Assembly: GCA_002790175.1 (NCBI GenBank)
Contig: PFUQ01000217.1
Location: forward strand, 1-5,807
Direction: 5' to 3'
Length of the DNA: 5,807 nt
Source: Flavobacteriales bacterium CG_4_9_14_3_um_filter_32_8
Lineage (GTDB): Bacteria; Bacteroidota; Bacteroidia; Flavobacteriales_E; Vicingaceae
Shown: positions 1 to 5,680 of the stretch, piece after piece
Layout of the letters: each line of letters starts with the position of its first letter
How positions within the stretch are numbered: position 1 is the first letter of the stretch
Position numbers and translations under genes: made by a program
The notes under the pieces: model-generated
Database searches by the model: none
Seen by the model: the letters and a program-made list of their open reading frames with translations, nothing else
What the model was told of the DNA's origin: nothing

Positions 1-86
1 AAATTGATAGTTCAGAAAAATTTTTCCCCATTAATGGTGGAGTAATTGAGGTGAACAACAATAACATTATTGTTTTAGCAGAATAA
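1..86 (+). CDS. atpC: ATP synthase F1 subunit epsilon, C-terminal end (partial)
   Basis: An open frame enters from the left edge (first full codon at position 3) and ends at TAA 84-86, giving 27 residues that finish INGGVIEVNNNNIIVLAE. This matches the end of the beta-sandwich domain of the F1 epsilon subunit; the E. coli protein has the equivalent GGILEVQ...VTVLAD. Epsilon sits on the central stalk of the F1Fo ATP synthase and couples rotor to catalytic head. In E. coli the chain continues after VLAD into a two-helix inhibitory domain; here it stops directly after VLAE, so that domain is absent. As far as I recall, this short form is usual in Bacteroidota. The 5' part and the rest of the atp operon (normally atpD just upstream) lie outside the window. 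The assignment rests on a short fragment but the motif is distinctive. Confidence 0.78.
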   Translation, partial: IDSSEKFFPINGGVIEVNNNNIIVLAE

Positions 87-104
87 ATTACAATAACATC
101 AACA

Positions 105-143
105 TAGAAAAAGAGGGAATCAATTTGATTCCCTCTTTTTCTA
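105..143. terminator. Perfect palindrome, likely bidirectional terminator between atpC and the T9SS cargo gene
   Basis: Two exactly complementary 19-nt arms (105-123 and 125-143) are separated by a single base. Each arm has a GAGGGAATC core and an A5/T5 run at its outer end, so transcripts from either strand form a GC-containing stem followed by a U run. It starts 18 bp after the atpC stop and ends 9 bp before the stop of the minus-strand gene at 153. Symmetry, the U runs on both strands and the position between convergent stops all fit a shared Rho-independent terminator. Confidence 0.88.
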
Positions 144-152
144 ATCACTTTT

Positions 153-1037
153 TTAGCGTTGAATAATTAACTGTTGATTTTCTTTCCAGTTTTTGGATTG
201 AAGCGTAACTGTATAAATTCCATTGCTTAAATCTGCCACATTAATTTGTTGTTGATTGTATTTCAATAGTTCTGATTTAACCAATACTCCTGTAGTAGTG
301 TAAATGGTTAACTCCATATCTTCATAGCTCGCATTATTAATTTCTAATGTTACAACATCTGAAGCAGGATTAGGATAAATACTGGTAATGTTGCTGATAT
401 TCATTTCAGAAATTCCAACTGGTACAGAACCTGAAAAAGAGAGGTTATCCACCCATAAATAATCATCGTTAGTAGGTGAACTTCCACTAGCAGAAAGGGT
501 AATAATACAACTATCTGGGTAATTTCCATCAACATAAGTAAGAGGAATAGTGAAAGTGTTCCAACTCATCGACATCCCTGTTAAGTTGTAGTGTTTAGAT
601 GCTACAACAACACGAGTTAGTGTTGGAACATCCCAACGGGTGAGTTGTACATCTATAAATCCCTGACTAGTTCCAAAAATCATGTGTTGCCATTTCCCAG
701 TTAAGTTTGCAGAACGTAGGCTATAAGCAAAACCACTTTCTGGCTCCATTGTAGCTGGGTTAATGATTCCACTCACAGCTACTCCTGGAACAACACCAAA
801 CCCTGCAACTGTTTTGCTAGTAAGTTTAAGGTAATAATTTCCAGGATTGCCTGGAGTTCCCTTTTCGCATGTAAAAGTGCTTGCTAATGCAGTTGTATCG
901 TTTAAGCAACTCCATAAATCGGGGTTGTAATAACTGCCCATATTTGTCCAGTCTTCAAACCCATTATTAGGAATTTGAGCATTTGTTTTAATTGTTATAG
1001 CAATAAAAATTGTTATAAAAATTGTAATTTTTTTCAT
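153..1037 (-). CDS. Secreted protein with type IX secretion (type A) C-terminal sorting domain
   Basis: The 294-aa product begins with a Sec signal peptide (about residues 1-20: a KK start, an I/F/T-rich core and TNA before Q21). The mature protein opens with IPNNGFEDW and has a central region rich in aromatic residues and beta-prone strands (about 25-205) ending in DDYLWVDNLSFSG. This resembles the beta-sandwich, lectin-like domains found in many Bacteroidota exported proteins, possibly of the PCMD kind; that label is from memory. Residues about 218-294 form a type A T9SS sorting domain: the SIYPNPASD start, then TIYTTTGVLV, then DLSNGIYTV and a basic QLIIQR end. Such domains direct cargo across the outer membrane through the Por/Spr machinery and are removed when the protein is attached or released. 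No catalytic residues are evident, so the substrate is unknown. The ATG at 1035-1037 precedes the signal peptide directly. It lies 68 bp downstream of the 129-aa gene on the same strand. Confidence 0.9.
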   Translation of the reverse strand: MKKITIFITIFIAITIKTNAQIPNNGFEDWTNMGSYYNPDLWSCLNDTTALASTFTCEKGTPGNPGNYYLKLTSKTVAGFGVVPGVAVSGIINPATMEPESGFAYSLRSANLTGKWQHMIFGTSQGFIDVQLTRWDVPTLTRVVVASKHYNLTGMSMSWNTFTIPLTYVDGNYPDSCIITLSASGSSPTNDDYLWVDNLSFSGSVPVGISEMNISNITSIYPNPASDVVTLEINNASYEDMELTIYTTTGVLVKSELLKYNQQQINVADLSNGIYTVTLQSKNWKENQQLIIQR

Positions 1038-1060
1038 CTCTTTTTATTTTAATTGGGTAG

Positions 1061-1075
1061 CTCTTTTTTAAAGAG
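1061..1075. repeat. Small inverted repeat in the gap between the two minus-strand genes
   Basis: CTCTTT (1061-1066) and AAAGAG (1070-1075) pair perfectly across a 3-nt loop. The hairpin lies 31 bp downstream of the 129-aa gene's stop and 23 bp upstream of the T9SS cargo start. On the minus strand it is followed by CTACCC rather than a U run, so it is a poor Rho-independent terminator. It could be a weak terminator or mRNA-processing hairpin, or chance in A/T-rich DNA. Confidence 0.3.
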
Positions 1076-1105
1076 TAATAAATTAATTGAGTTAATACTA
1101 TTTAT

Positions 1106-1495
1106 TTAACGTAAGTAAATGATTGGCGGATGATAAAGAGAATAGAGGTGTTTATCCGAAAATGAAGTTAAATAATAGACTGTATAATTAGCTAAAACAA
1201 AAGACACTAAAGGCTTATCGTCAGATTTGATTAAATAAAAAAATTGAATTTCTTTTTTTTCTTTTACAGGGTTGATTGGTAATTCTCCTTTATTTTTATC
1301 TTTCGCTAATTTGTATTTTAAATGGCATTTTCCATTACATTGCATCTCTGGTCTATCTTTGTTGATACAATACATATTGGTTATAAGTTCCTTATTGATT
1401 TGATAGTCGAAATATATAATAGTTTTATTAAAGGACTGGTATAAAAATACCAAAACCGAAACAAAAGCTACTGTTAATCGAAGTATGTTAATCAT
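1106..1495 (-). CDS. Small membrane-anchored protein with CX9CX3C motif (function unknown)
   Basis: The 129-aa product has an N-terminal hydrophobic segment (about residues 5-22) that reads as an uncleaved anchor or signal peptide. It is followed by a soluble part with three cysteines, C43, C53 and C57, in YCINKDRPEMQCNGKCHL. A lysine-rich linker (about 58-81) follows, and the chain ends in YHPPIIYLR. I recall small Bacteroidota proteins with the same pattern (CINK..P...CNGKC.L in the first half, an HPP motif near the C-terminus), often annotated hypothetical and sometimes near metal-uptake or TonB-receptor genes; I cannot confirm this here. The Cys spacing and periplasmic topology would suit binding of a soft metal such as copper, or a disulfide, but this is inference. 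No metal gene is visible nearby. The ATG (1493-1495) is the first codon before the hydrophobic segment. It may be co-transcribed with the T9SS cargo gene. Confidence 0.72.
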   Translation of the reverse strand: MINILRLTVAFVSVLVFLYQSFNKTIIYFDYQINKELITNMYCINKDRPEMQCNGKCHLKYKLAKDKNKGELPINPVKEKKEIQFFYLIKSDDKPLVSFVLANYTVYYLTSFSDKHLYSLYHPPIIYLR

Positions 1496-1518
1496 TTTAA
1501 GGTGGGTTCTAAAAATTG

Positions 1519-1543
1519 TTTTTTTGATTTTGATTCAAAAAAA
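1519..1543. repeat. Inverted repeat in the upstream region of the 129-aa gene
   Basis: TTTTTTTGA (1519-1527) and TCAAAAAAA (1535-1543) are perfect 9-nt inverted arms around a 7-nt loop, 24 to 48 bp upstream of the minus-strand start at 1495. TTTTGA is also directly repeated inside it. It may be an operator or 5'-leader hairpin for the 129-aa gene. The near-absence of G-C pairs makes it a weak RNA structure, and chance is possible in such DNA. Confidence 0.35.
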
Positions 1544-1627
1544 ATAGCAGAATCCATTAAACGCTTTTCTTAAAACCAATGCTAATGTACACTATTTATT
1601 TTGAATAGCTCATCTAAAATTTAATTT

Positions 1628-1645
1628 TCTATCTATCTATCTATC
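1628..1645. repeat. TCTA tetranucleotide microsatellite (4.5 copies)
   Basis: TCTATCTATCTATCTATC is a perfect tandem run of a 4-bp unit, lying in non-coding DNA about 130 bp upstream of one start and 165 bp upstream of the other. Such runs are prone to slipped-strand copy-number change. It is outside any reading frame, so any effect would be on promoter spacing rather than on translation. Confidence 0.85.
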
Positions 1646-1748
1646 AGTTATTTATTTTATAAAAGATTAAGCCGTATTACTTGTTCGTATCGGAATAAGT
1701 TATAGGTTAAATTGTTCGTCAAATAATGTAGAAGAAGTCGAATATTAA

Positions 1749-1783
1749 TTGGTACGATATCGCATTAGATTTTCCTAAATTTA
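1749..1783 (+). promoter_or_regulatory. Candidate Bacteroidota-type promoter of the VWA gene
   Basis: TAAATTTA (1776-1783) matches seven of the eight positions of the Bacteroidota -7 element TAnnTTTG, with the final G replaced by A. It lies 26 bp before the TTG start at 1810. A TTG at 1749-1751 could be the -33 element, but the 24-bp spacer is longer than usual. The A/T-rich background makes a chance match easy. Confidence 0.33.
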
Positions 1784-1809
1784 CACCTTATCAAAAAAAA
1801 ATTGCTCAT

Positions 1810-3894
1810 TTGTTACTCAACATTAAAATAATTACCGATTACCCATTGTGGTTCAGTCTTTTTTGTTTTTTATTGGGTGGTATATACGCATTTGTGCTGT
1901 ACCGCAAAGAAGAAAAATTTAAATCTATTTCTGTTTGGTTGGTGAGGGCAATGGCATTTTTTCGATTTATATTGGTCTTCATTTTAGCTTTTTTATTGCT
2001 GTCGCCTTTTATAAAAACATTGTTTAATAAAGTAGAAAAACCTGTGATTATTATTGCTCAGGATAATTCTTCTTCCATTTTACTCAATAAAGATTCTTCT
2101 TTTTATAAAACCACATATTTGCAACAACTAAAGACACTAAAAAATAATTTAGAGGAAAAATTTGAAGTAAAAAATTATACGTTTGGTGAAGCTATTTCTG
2201 AAGGAGACGAAGTGGATTACTCAAAAAAAATAACTAATATCTCCAATGTGTTTGAAGAACTTAATAACAAGTTTTACAACAGAAATGTAGGAGCGTTAAT
2301 TTTAGCTTCCGATGGAATTTTTAATCAAGGAGCAAATCCTGTTTTTAATGCCGAAATAGAATTTCCCATTTATACCATTGCTCTAGGTGATACTTCAGTT
2401 CCGCGTGATATCATTTTAAATGAAGTCATTCACAATAGAATTACTTTTTTAGGAAATCAATTTCCTATCGAAATTGAAGCAGCAGCTAATCGATGCGAAA
2501 ATAAAACTACCCAACTTACTGTTACACACAACGGAAAACAATTACTGACCAAAACATACGAGATTAAAACCGAACGATTTAATATCAATGAAACTATTTT
2601 GCTGAAAGCCGAAGAAGTTGGTGTTCAACATTATCGAGTGGCTTTATCAAAAATTGAAGGAGAAATGAGTTACGAAAATAATGCTCAAGATATTTACATC
2701 GAAGTATTGGATGGCAGGCAAAACATCCTCATTTTAGCCAATGCACCACATCCCGACATAAAAGCACTAAAGTTAAGCATTGAAAACAATGAGAATTACA
2801 AAGTCACCACTCAACTAATAAATGAATTTGATGGAAAAATCGAACCTTATAGTTTAGTAATTGTTCATCAATTACCAGCCAACATAACTCCAGCATTTAA
2901 CAAAATAATGGAAAGTAAAATCTCTATTTTATACATACTCGGTAGCCAGACAGCCATTGCCAAGTTTAATGCGTTAAATACAGGATTAAATATCAATAAT
3001 TCAAAAAATAAATTAGATGAAATATTGCCTCAAATAGCCGAGAACTTTCCTTTATTTACGTTATCAGAGAACACCATCAAAAATATTAATTCCATGCCAC
3101 CTTTGTTGGGACAGTTTGGAACGTATCAATTAAAAACAAATGGATATGTGTTGATGAATCAGAAAATTGGAAGTGTGGAAACGGATAATCCGTTAATGGT
3201 ATTTTTTCAGGACAATGATAAAAAAACGGCAATTATTACTGCTGAAGGATTTTGGAAATGGCGAATGCAAGATTTTCTGAAAAATAAAAACCACAACAAC
3301 TTTGATGAATTCATCAATAAAACCGTACAATTTTTATCGGTAAAAGAAGACAAAAGCAGGTTTAGAATAGTTACCAAAAACATTCATTTCGAAAATGAGG
3401 AAATTCAGTTTAGTGCCGAACTTTACAATCAAAGCTATGAATTAGTTAATGACCCAGAAATAACTATTGATATCACAGAAGAAAATGGAGATAAATACAA
3501 CTTCATTTTCAGTAGAACTTCCAACTCCTATATCCTAAATGCTGGAATATTGCCTTCAGGTTTTTACAATTATAAAGCTAAAGTAAAACTAAGTGATAAA
3601 GAACTGTTTGCAACTGGAAAATTTCAAGTAAAACGTTTGTTGCTAGAAGCCAACAATACAGTTGCTAATCATCAATTATTGCAAAATATTGCCCAAAAAT
3701 TTGGAGGGAAAATGTTTGCACCACAACAAATCGATAACCTGCTAAAAGCCATTAACGACAACAGTAATATTACTTCAATTATTTACGAAGAAAATGACCT
3801 TAAAGAATTGATTAGTTTAAAATGGATATTTTTTACTTTAATTTCTTTACTCAGTTTAGAATGGTTTTTTAGAAAAAGAAATGGTGCTTATTAA
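1810..3894 (+). CDS. Membrane protein with VWA-like and glutamine-amidotransferase-like domains
   Basis: The 694-aa product has two N-terminal transmembrane helices (about residues 14-31 and 44-66) and a C-terminal helix (about 672-687) followed by FRKRNGAY. The VWA-like domain starts after helix 2: IIIAQDNSSS gives the metal-site motif DxSxS (D85, S87, S89), and LASDGIFNQG (165-174) supplies the second acidic strand. A beta-rich stretch (about 200-298) follows, then ILILANAPHPDIKALK (306-321), the start of a region (about 303-510) resembling class I glutamine-amidotransferase-like folds. I see no catalytic Cys-His-Glu triad, so it is probably non-enzymatic. FWKWRMQDF (481-489) ends this region. 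The architecture resembles BatA-related and 'VWA domain-containing' membrane proteins of Bacteroidota; function is unknown. The start is TTG: no ATG or GTG exists between the upstream in-frame TAG (1729-1731) and it, and the first internal ATG (1951) would remove helix 1. ATT at 1801 is a less likely alternative. A 237-bp gap separates it from the protease gene. Confidence 0.87.
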   Translation: MLLNIKIITDYPLWFSLFCFLLGGIYAFVLYRKEEKFKSISVWLVRAMAFFRFILVFILAFLLLSPFIKTLFNKVEKPVIIIAQDNSSSILLNKDSSFYKTTYLQQLKTLKNNLEEKFEVKNYTFGEAISEGDEVDYSKKITNISNVFEELNNKFYNRNVGALILASDGIFNQGANPVFNAEIEFPIYTIALGDTSVPRDIILNEVIHNRITFLGNQFPIEIEAAANRCENKTTQLTVTHNGKQLLTKTYEIKTERFNINETILLKAEEVGVQHYRVALSKIEGEMSYENNAQDIYIEVLDGRQNILILANAPHPDIKALKLSIENNENYKVTTQLINEFDGKIEPYSLVIVHQLPANITPAFNKIMESKISILYILGSQTAIAKFNALNTGLNINNSKNKLDEILPQIAENFPLFTLSENTIKNINSMPPLLGQFGTYQLKTNGYVLMNQKIGSVETDNPLMVFFQDNDKKTAIITAEGFWKWRMQDFLKNKNHNNFDEFINKTVQFLSVKEDKSRFRIVTKNIHFENEEIQFSAELYNQSYELVNDPEITIDITEENGDKYNFIFSRTSNSYILNAGILPSGFYNYKAKVKLSDKELFATGKFQVKRLLLEANNTVANHQLLQNIAQKFGGKMFAPQQIDNLLKAINDNSNITSIIYEENDLKELISLKWIFFTLISLLSLEWFFRKRNGAY

Positions 3895-3982
3895 AGTAGG
3901 ACAGGGGACAGGGGGAAAGAACAAAATGAGATAGAAAAGAGTAAAGAATAGAGAAAAGAGAATAGAGGTTAGATAAGTGATG
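3895..3982. repeat. Purine-rich tract with degenerate 7-bp periodicity
   Basis: Directly after the VWA stop, the plus strand is 74 purines out of 88 bases, with only three C. From 3932 to 3980 it can be read as seven consecutive heptads with a loose consensus GARWAGA, for example GAATAGA (3946-3952), GAAAAGA (3953-3959), GAATAGA (3960-3966) and GGTTAGA (3967-3973). The start (3895-3920) has G runs of 4 and 5. It is not coding on the plus strand in any sensible frame. I recall similar AGA-rich intergenic tracts in Bacteroidota genomes, but their origin and role are not known to me. Confidence 0.6.
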
Positions 3983-4000
3983 TTAAAAATTTAAAAAAAC

Positions 4001-4089
4001 AACCGCAAATCGCTAAGAAGCTGCAAAGTTCACAAAGAGAGATACAACTACTTATTATTCTTTGCGATTTCTTTGTACTCTTTGCGGTT
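4001..4089. repeat. CTTTGCG-type imperfect inverted repeat (intergenic element)
   Basis: The outer arms AACCGCAAA (4001-4009) and TTTGCGGTT (4081-4089) pair 9/9. Further in, AAGAA (4015-4019) pairs with TTCTT (4069-4073), and GCAAAG (4023-4028) with CTTTGC (4060-4065), leaving a 31-nt central loop. Within the arms CAAAG or CTTTG recurs every 9-11 bp (4024, 4033; 4060, 4071, 4080). I recall CGCAAAG/CTTTGCG repeats of this kind as scattered intergenic elements in flavobacterial genomes. It sits 106 bp after the VWA stop and 42 bp before the protease start. No U run follows it on the plus strand, so a simple terminator role is unlikely. A non-autonomous, REP- or MITE-like origin is possible but unproven. 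Confidence 0.72.
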
Positions 4090-4131
4090 AAAATTAATTA
4101 ATAAAAGTTTTAATCGGTATTAACAGCTAGT

Positions 4132-5364
4132 ATGAGTCCACAAATTATTTTTTATAGTATTATCACTATCATCGTTTTAAATTACATTTTAGAAAGGTGG
4201 TTGAGTTGGTTAAACACTAAAAACTCATCGGAAACATTGCCAGATGAATTAAAAGGAATTTATGAGGAAGAGAAGTATAAAAAACAGCGAGCTTATGATA
4301 AAGCAAAAGATAGATTTTCGATAATTGCTAGCACCTTTAGTTTGTTGCTGCTTCTTTCTATGTTTTACTTTAAAGGTTTTGCTTACATTGATGAATTGGC
4401 TAAGCATATAACAACTAACTATCTGTTTTTACCATTGGTCTTTTTTTCTATCCTGTTATTGGCTTCAGACATTATCAATATTCCATTTTCGTTGTACAGT
4501 ACTTTTGTGATAGAAGAACTTTTTGGTTTTAACAGAACTACCTTTAAAACCTATCTTTTGGATAAACTGAAAGGTGCACTTGTTACTGTTCTTTTAGGAG
4601 GTGTCTTAATGCTATTGTTTATTTGGTTTTATCAATCTATGGGCGAATTGTTTTGGTTATGGACGTGGGGTGCATTTACGTTGGTTATGATTTTAATGAC
4701 CATGTTTTATGCTTCGGTAATTGTTCCATTGTTTAATAAACTTACACCTTTAGCCGATGGAGAATTAAAAGAAGAAATAACCAATTATTGTAAAAAAGTA
4801 GATTTTAAATTGGATAATTTATTTGTGATGGATGGCTCTAAAAGGTCATCGAAAGCAAATGCTTTTTTTAGTGGATTAGGAGCAAAAAAAAGAATTGTTT
4901 TGTACGATACCTTAACCAACGAATATTCGAAAGAGGAAATTACAGCTGTTTTGGCTCACGAAATAGGACATTACAAAAAGAAACACACCTTAATTTCAAT
5001 TGTTATTTCGATATTTCAAGTAGGATTAATGTTATTTATATTGTCGTTGGTCATTAATCAACCAGAATTTTCGATGGCTTTAGGAGTTCAAGAAAAAAGT
5101 TTTCACATCAGCTTATTGGCATTTTCTTTATTATATTCTCCATTATCATTATTAATTGGAATACTGATGAACGTAATTTCTCGAAAAAACGAATATGAAG
5201 CTGATGCTTATGCTAAAATAACATATCAAGCAGAGCCTTTAGTTAATGCACTGAAGAAACTTTCGGTTGATAGTTTGAGTAATTTAACTCCTCATCCATT
5301 TTATGTTTTTATCAATTATTCGCATCCAACACTATTACAACGAATTAAAGCGTTATGTAATTAA
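4132..5364 (+). CDS. M48 family zinc metalloprotease, Ste24 (CAAX protease 1)-type
   Basis: The 410-aa integral membrane protease has the zinc motif HEIGH (H276, E277, H280) in AVLAHEIGHYKKKH, with the third ligand Glu354 in RKNEYEADAYA, which also carries the ExxxD spacing typical of gluzincins. SKANAFFSGLG (240-250) and the C-terminal YSHPTLLQRI (396-405) are further conserved M48 segments. About seven hydrophobic helices are visible (about 4-24, 62-80, 98-119, 147-168, 175-197, 286-307, 325-349), matching the Ste24 seven-helix chamber. The N-terminal part (LPDEL...EEEKYKKQRAYDKAKDRFS, about 36-63) is the M48 N-terminal domain. Length is a little below yeast Ste24 (about 450 aa) and complete. 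Eukaryotic Ste24 cleaves prenylated CAAX proteins. Bacteria lack that pathway, so a role in membrane-protein turnover, as for HtpX, is the likelier inference. The ATG at 4132 starts just before helix 1; no Shine-Dalgarno is present. Confidence 0.95.
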   Translation: MSPQIIFYSIITIIVLNYILERWLSWLNTKNSSETLPDELKGIYEEEKYKKQRAYDKAKDRFSIIASTFSLLLLLSMFYFKGFAYIDELAKHITTNYLFLPLVFFSILLLASDIINIPFSLYSTFVIEELFGFNRTTFKTYLLDKLKGALVTVLLGGVLMLLFIWFYQSMGELFWLWTWGAFTLVMILMTMFYASVIVPLFNKLTPLADGELKEEITNYCKKVDFKLDNLFVMDGSKRSSKANAFFSGLGAKKRIVLYDTLTNEYSKEEITAVLAHEIGHYKKKHTLISIVISIFQVGLMLFILSLVINQPEFSMALGVQEKSFHISLLAFSLLYSPLSLLIGILMNVISRKNEYEADAYAKITYQAEPLVNALKKLSVDSLSNLTPHPFYVFINYSHPTLLQRIKALCN

Positions 5365-5384
5365 ATTTTACATCATTTTTTTTA

Positions 5385-5419
5385 TTGAGAATATTGTTTA
5401 ATTTTAGCAAGTAAATTTA
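5385..5419 (+). promoter_or_regulatory. Candidate promoter of the first small lipoprotein gene
   Basis: The 63-bp gap contains two partial matches to the Bacteroidota -7 element TAnnTTTG, namely TAATTTTA (5399-5406) and TAAATTTA (5412-5419), the latter the same octamer as before the VWA gene. TTG triplets at 5385-5387 and 5394-5396 could be -33 elements, but none gives the usual spacer of about 19 bp. I can only say that the gap is compatible with its own promoter. Confidence 0.22.
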
Positions 5420-5427
5420 GTTGTAAA

Positions 5428-5619
5428 ATGAAAAAATCGTTTTTAGGAAAAATATTAGCAATTTTCTTTGTTTTCAGTTTATTGGTGCCTGTAACTATTT
5501 CCATACAATCTTGTGGTAAACCTAGATACAATAAGCCTAGAAATGGTGGAAAAAAAATTAAATCTTCAGGTCACGTTGGTAATCCAAGAAGTAAAAACAG
5601 ACACGTTTGGGGAAAATAA
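5428..5619 (+). CDS. Small, strongly basic lipoprotein-like protein (63 aa)
   Basis: The product starts MKKSFLGK and has a hydrophobic core (about residues 10-25), then the lipobox-like ISIQSC ending at C29 (Ile at -3, Ser at -1). It should therefore be cleaved by signal peptidase II and lipid-anchored at C29, leaving a mature peptide of only 35 residues. The mature part has 11 Lys/Arg, two His and no Asp or Glu; the whole protein has no acidic residue. It ends GNPRSKNRHVWGK and carries KIKSSGHV (43-50). No acidic surface-export signal follows the cysteine. I do not recognise the family. The basic tail could contact anionic lipopolysaccharide, lipid or nucleic acid, but that is inference from composition. 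The next gene is a likely paralogue. The ATG at 5428 is the only start that keeps the signal peptide, 63 bp after the protease stop. Confidence 0.78.
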   Translation: MKKSFLGKILAIFFVFSLLVPVTISIQSCGKPRYNKPRNGGKKIKSSGHVGNPRSKNRHVWGK

Positions 5620-5680
5620 GCTTTTAATTTTTTTTAACTTTCTTCCAAGATTGGCGTAAACATAAAAAAAACTTTGTTTT

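Larger units (their letters stand above)
1496..1809. other. Gene-free divergent intergenic region (314 bp)
   Basis: This stretch separates the starts of the minus-strand 129-aa gene and the plus-strand VWA gene, so promoters for both are expected here. I found no convincing coding sequence in it. It contains an A/T-only inverted repeat apart from one G-C pair (1519-1543), a TCTA microsatellite (1628-1645), two copies of TTGTTCGT (1681-1688 and 1712-1719), an 8-bp palindrome CGATATCG (1755-1762) and a candidate -7 element before the VWA gene. The two TTGTTCGT copies and the palindrome are short enough to be chance. Confidence 0.6.

Noticed and set aside
1135..1149. A 15-bp exact match, AAAGAGAATAGAGGT, shared between the coding region of the 129-aa gene and the purine tract at 3955-3969.
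   Set aside because: The first copy is ordinary codons for the HLYSL region, there is no extended similarity on either side, and low-complexity purine sequence makes such a match plausible by chance.
1681..1719. Direct repeat TTGTTCGT (1681-1688 and 1712-1719), considered as a tandem operator.
   Set aside because: Eight bases of identity with a 31-bp start-to-start offset and no extended similarity is within chance for a 314-bp region.
1732..1809. In-frame extension of the VWA gene upstream of the TTG, open back to the TAG at 1729-1731.
   Set aside because: The extension has no ATG, GTG or TTG start in frame, it would put polar residues before the first helix, and it contains the candidate promoter.
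4001..4089. The CTTTGCG inverted repeat as a CRISPR array or tRNA-like structure.
   Set aside because: There are no regularly spaced identical repeats with unique spacers, and no cloverleaf with a T-arm; the structure is one imperfect hairpin.
4132..5364. Calling the M48 protease htpX.
   Set aside because: HtpX is shorter (about 290 aa) with fewer helices; the 410-aa length, seven helices and M48 N-terminal domain fit the Ste24 branch better.
5617..5640. T run after the first small lipoprotein gene, considered as a Rho-independent terminator.
   Set aside because: Only the self-complementary AAGCTT precedes it; there is no stem-loop with a real loop and GC pairs.
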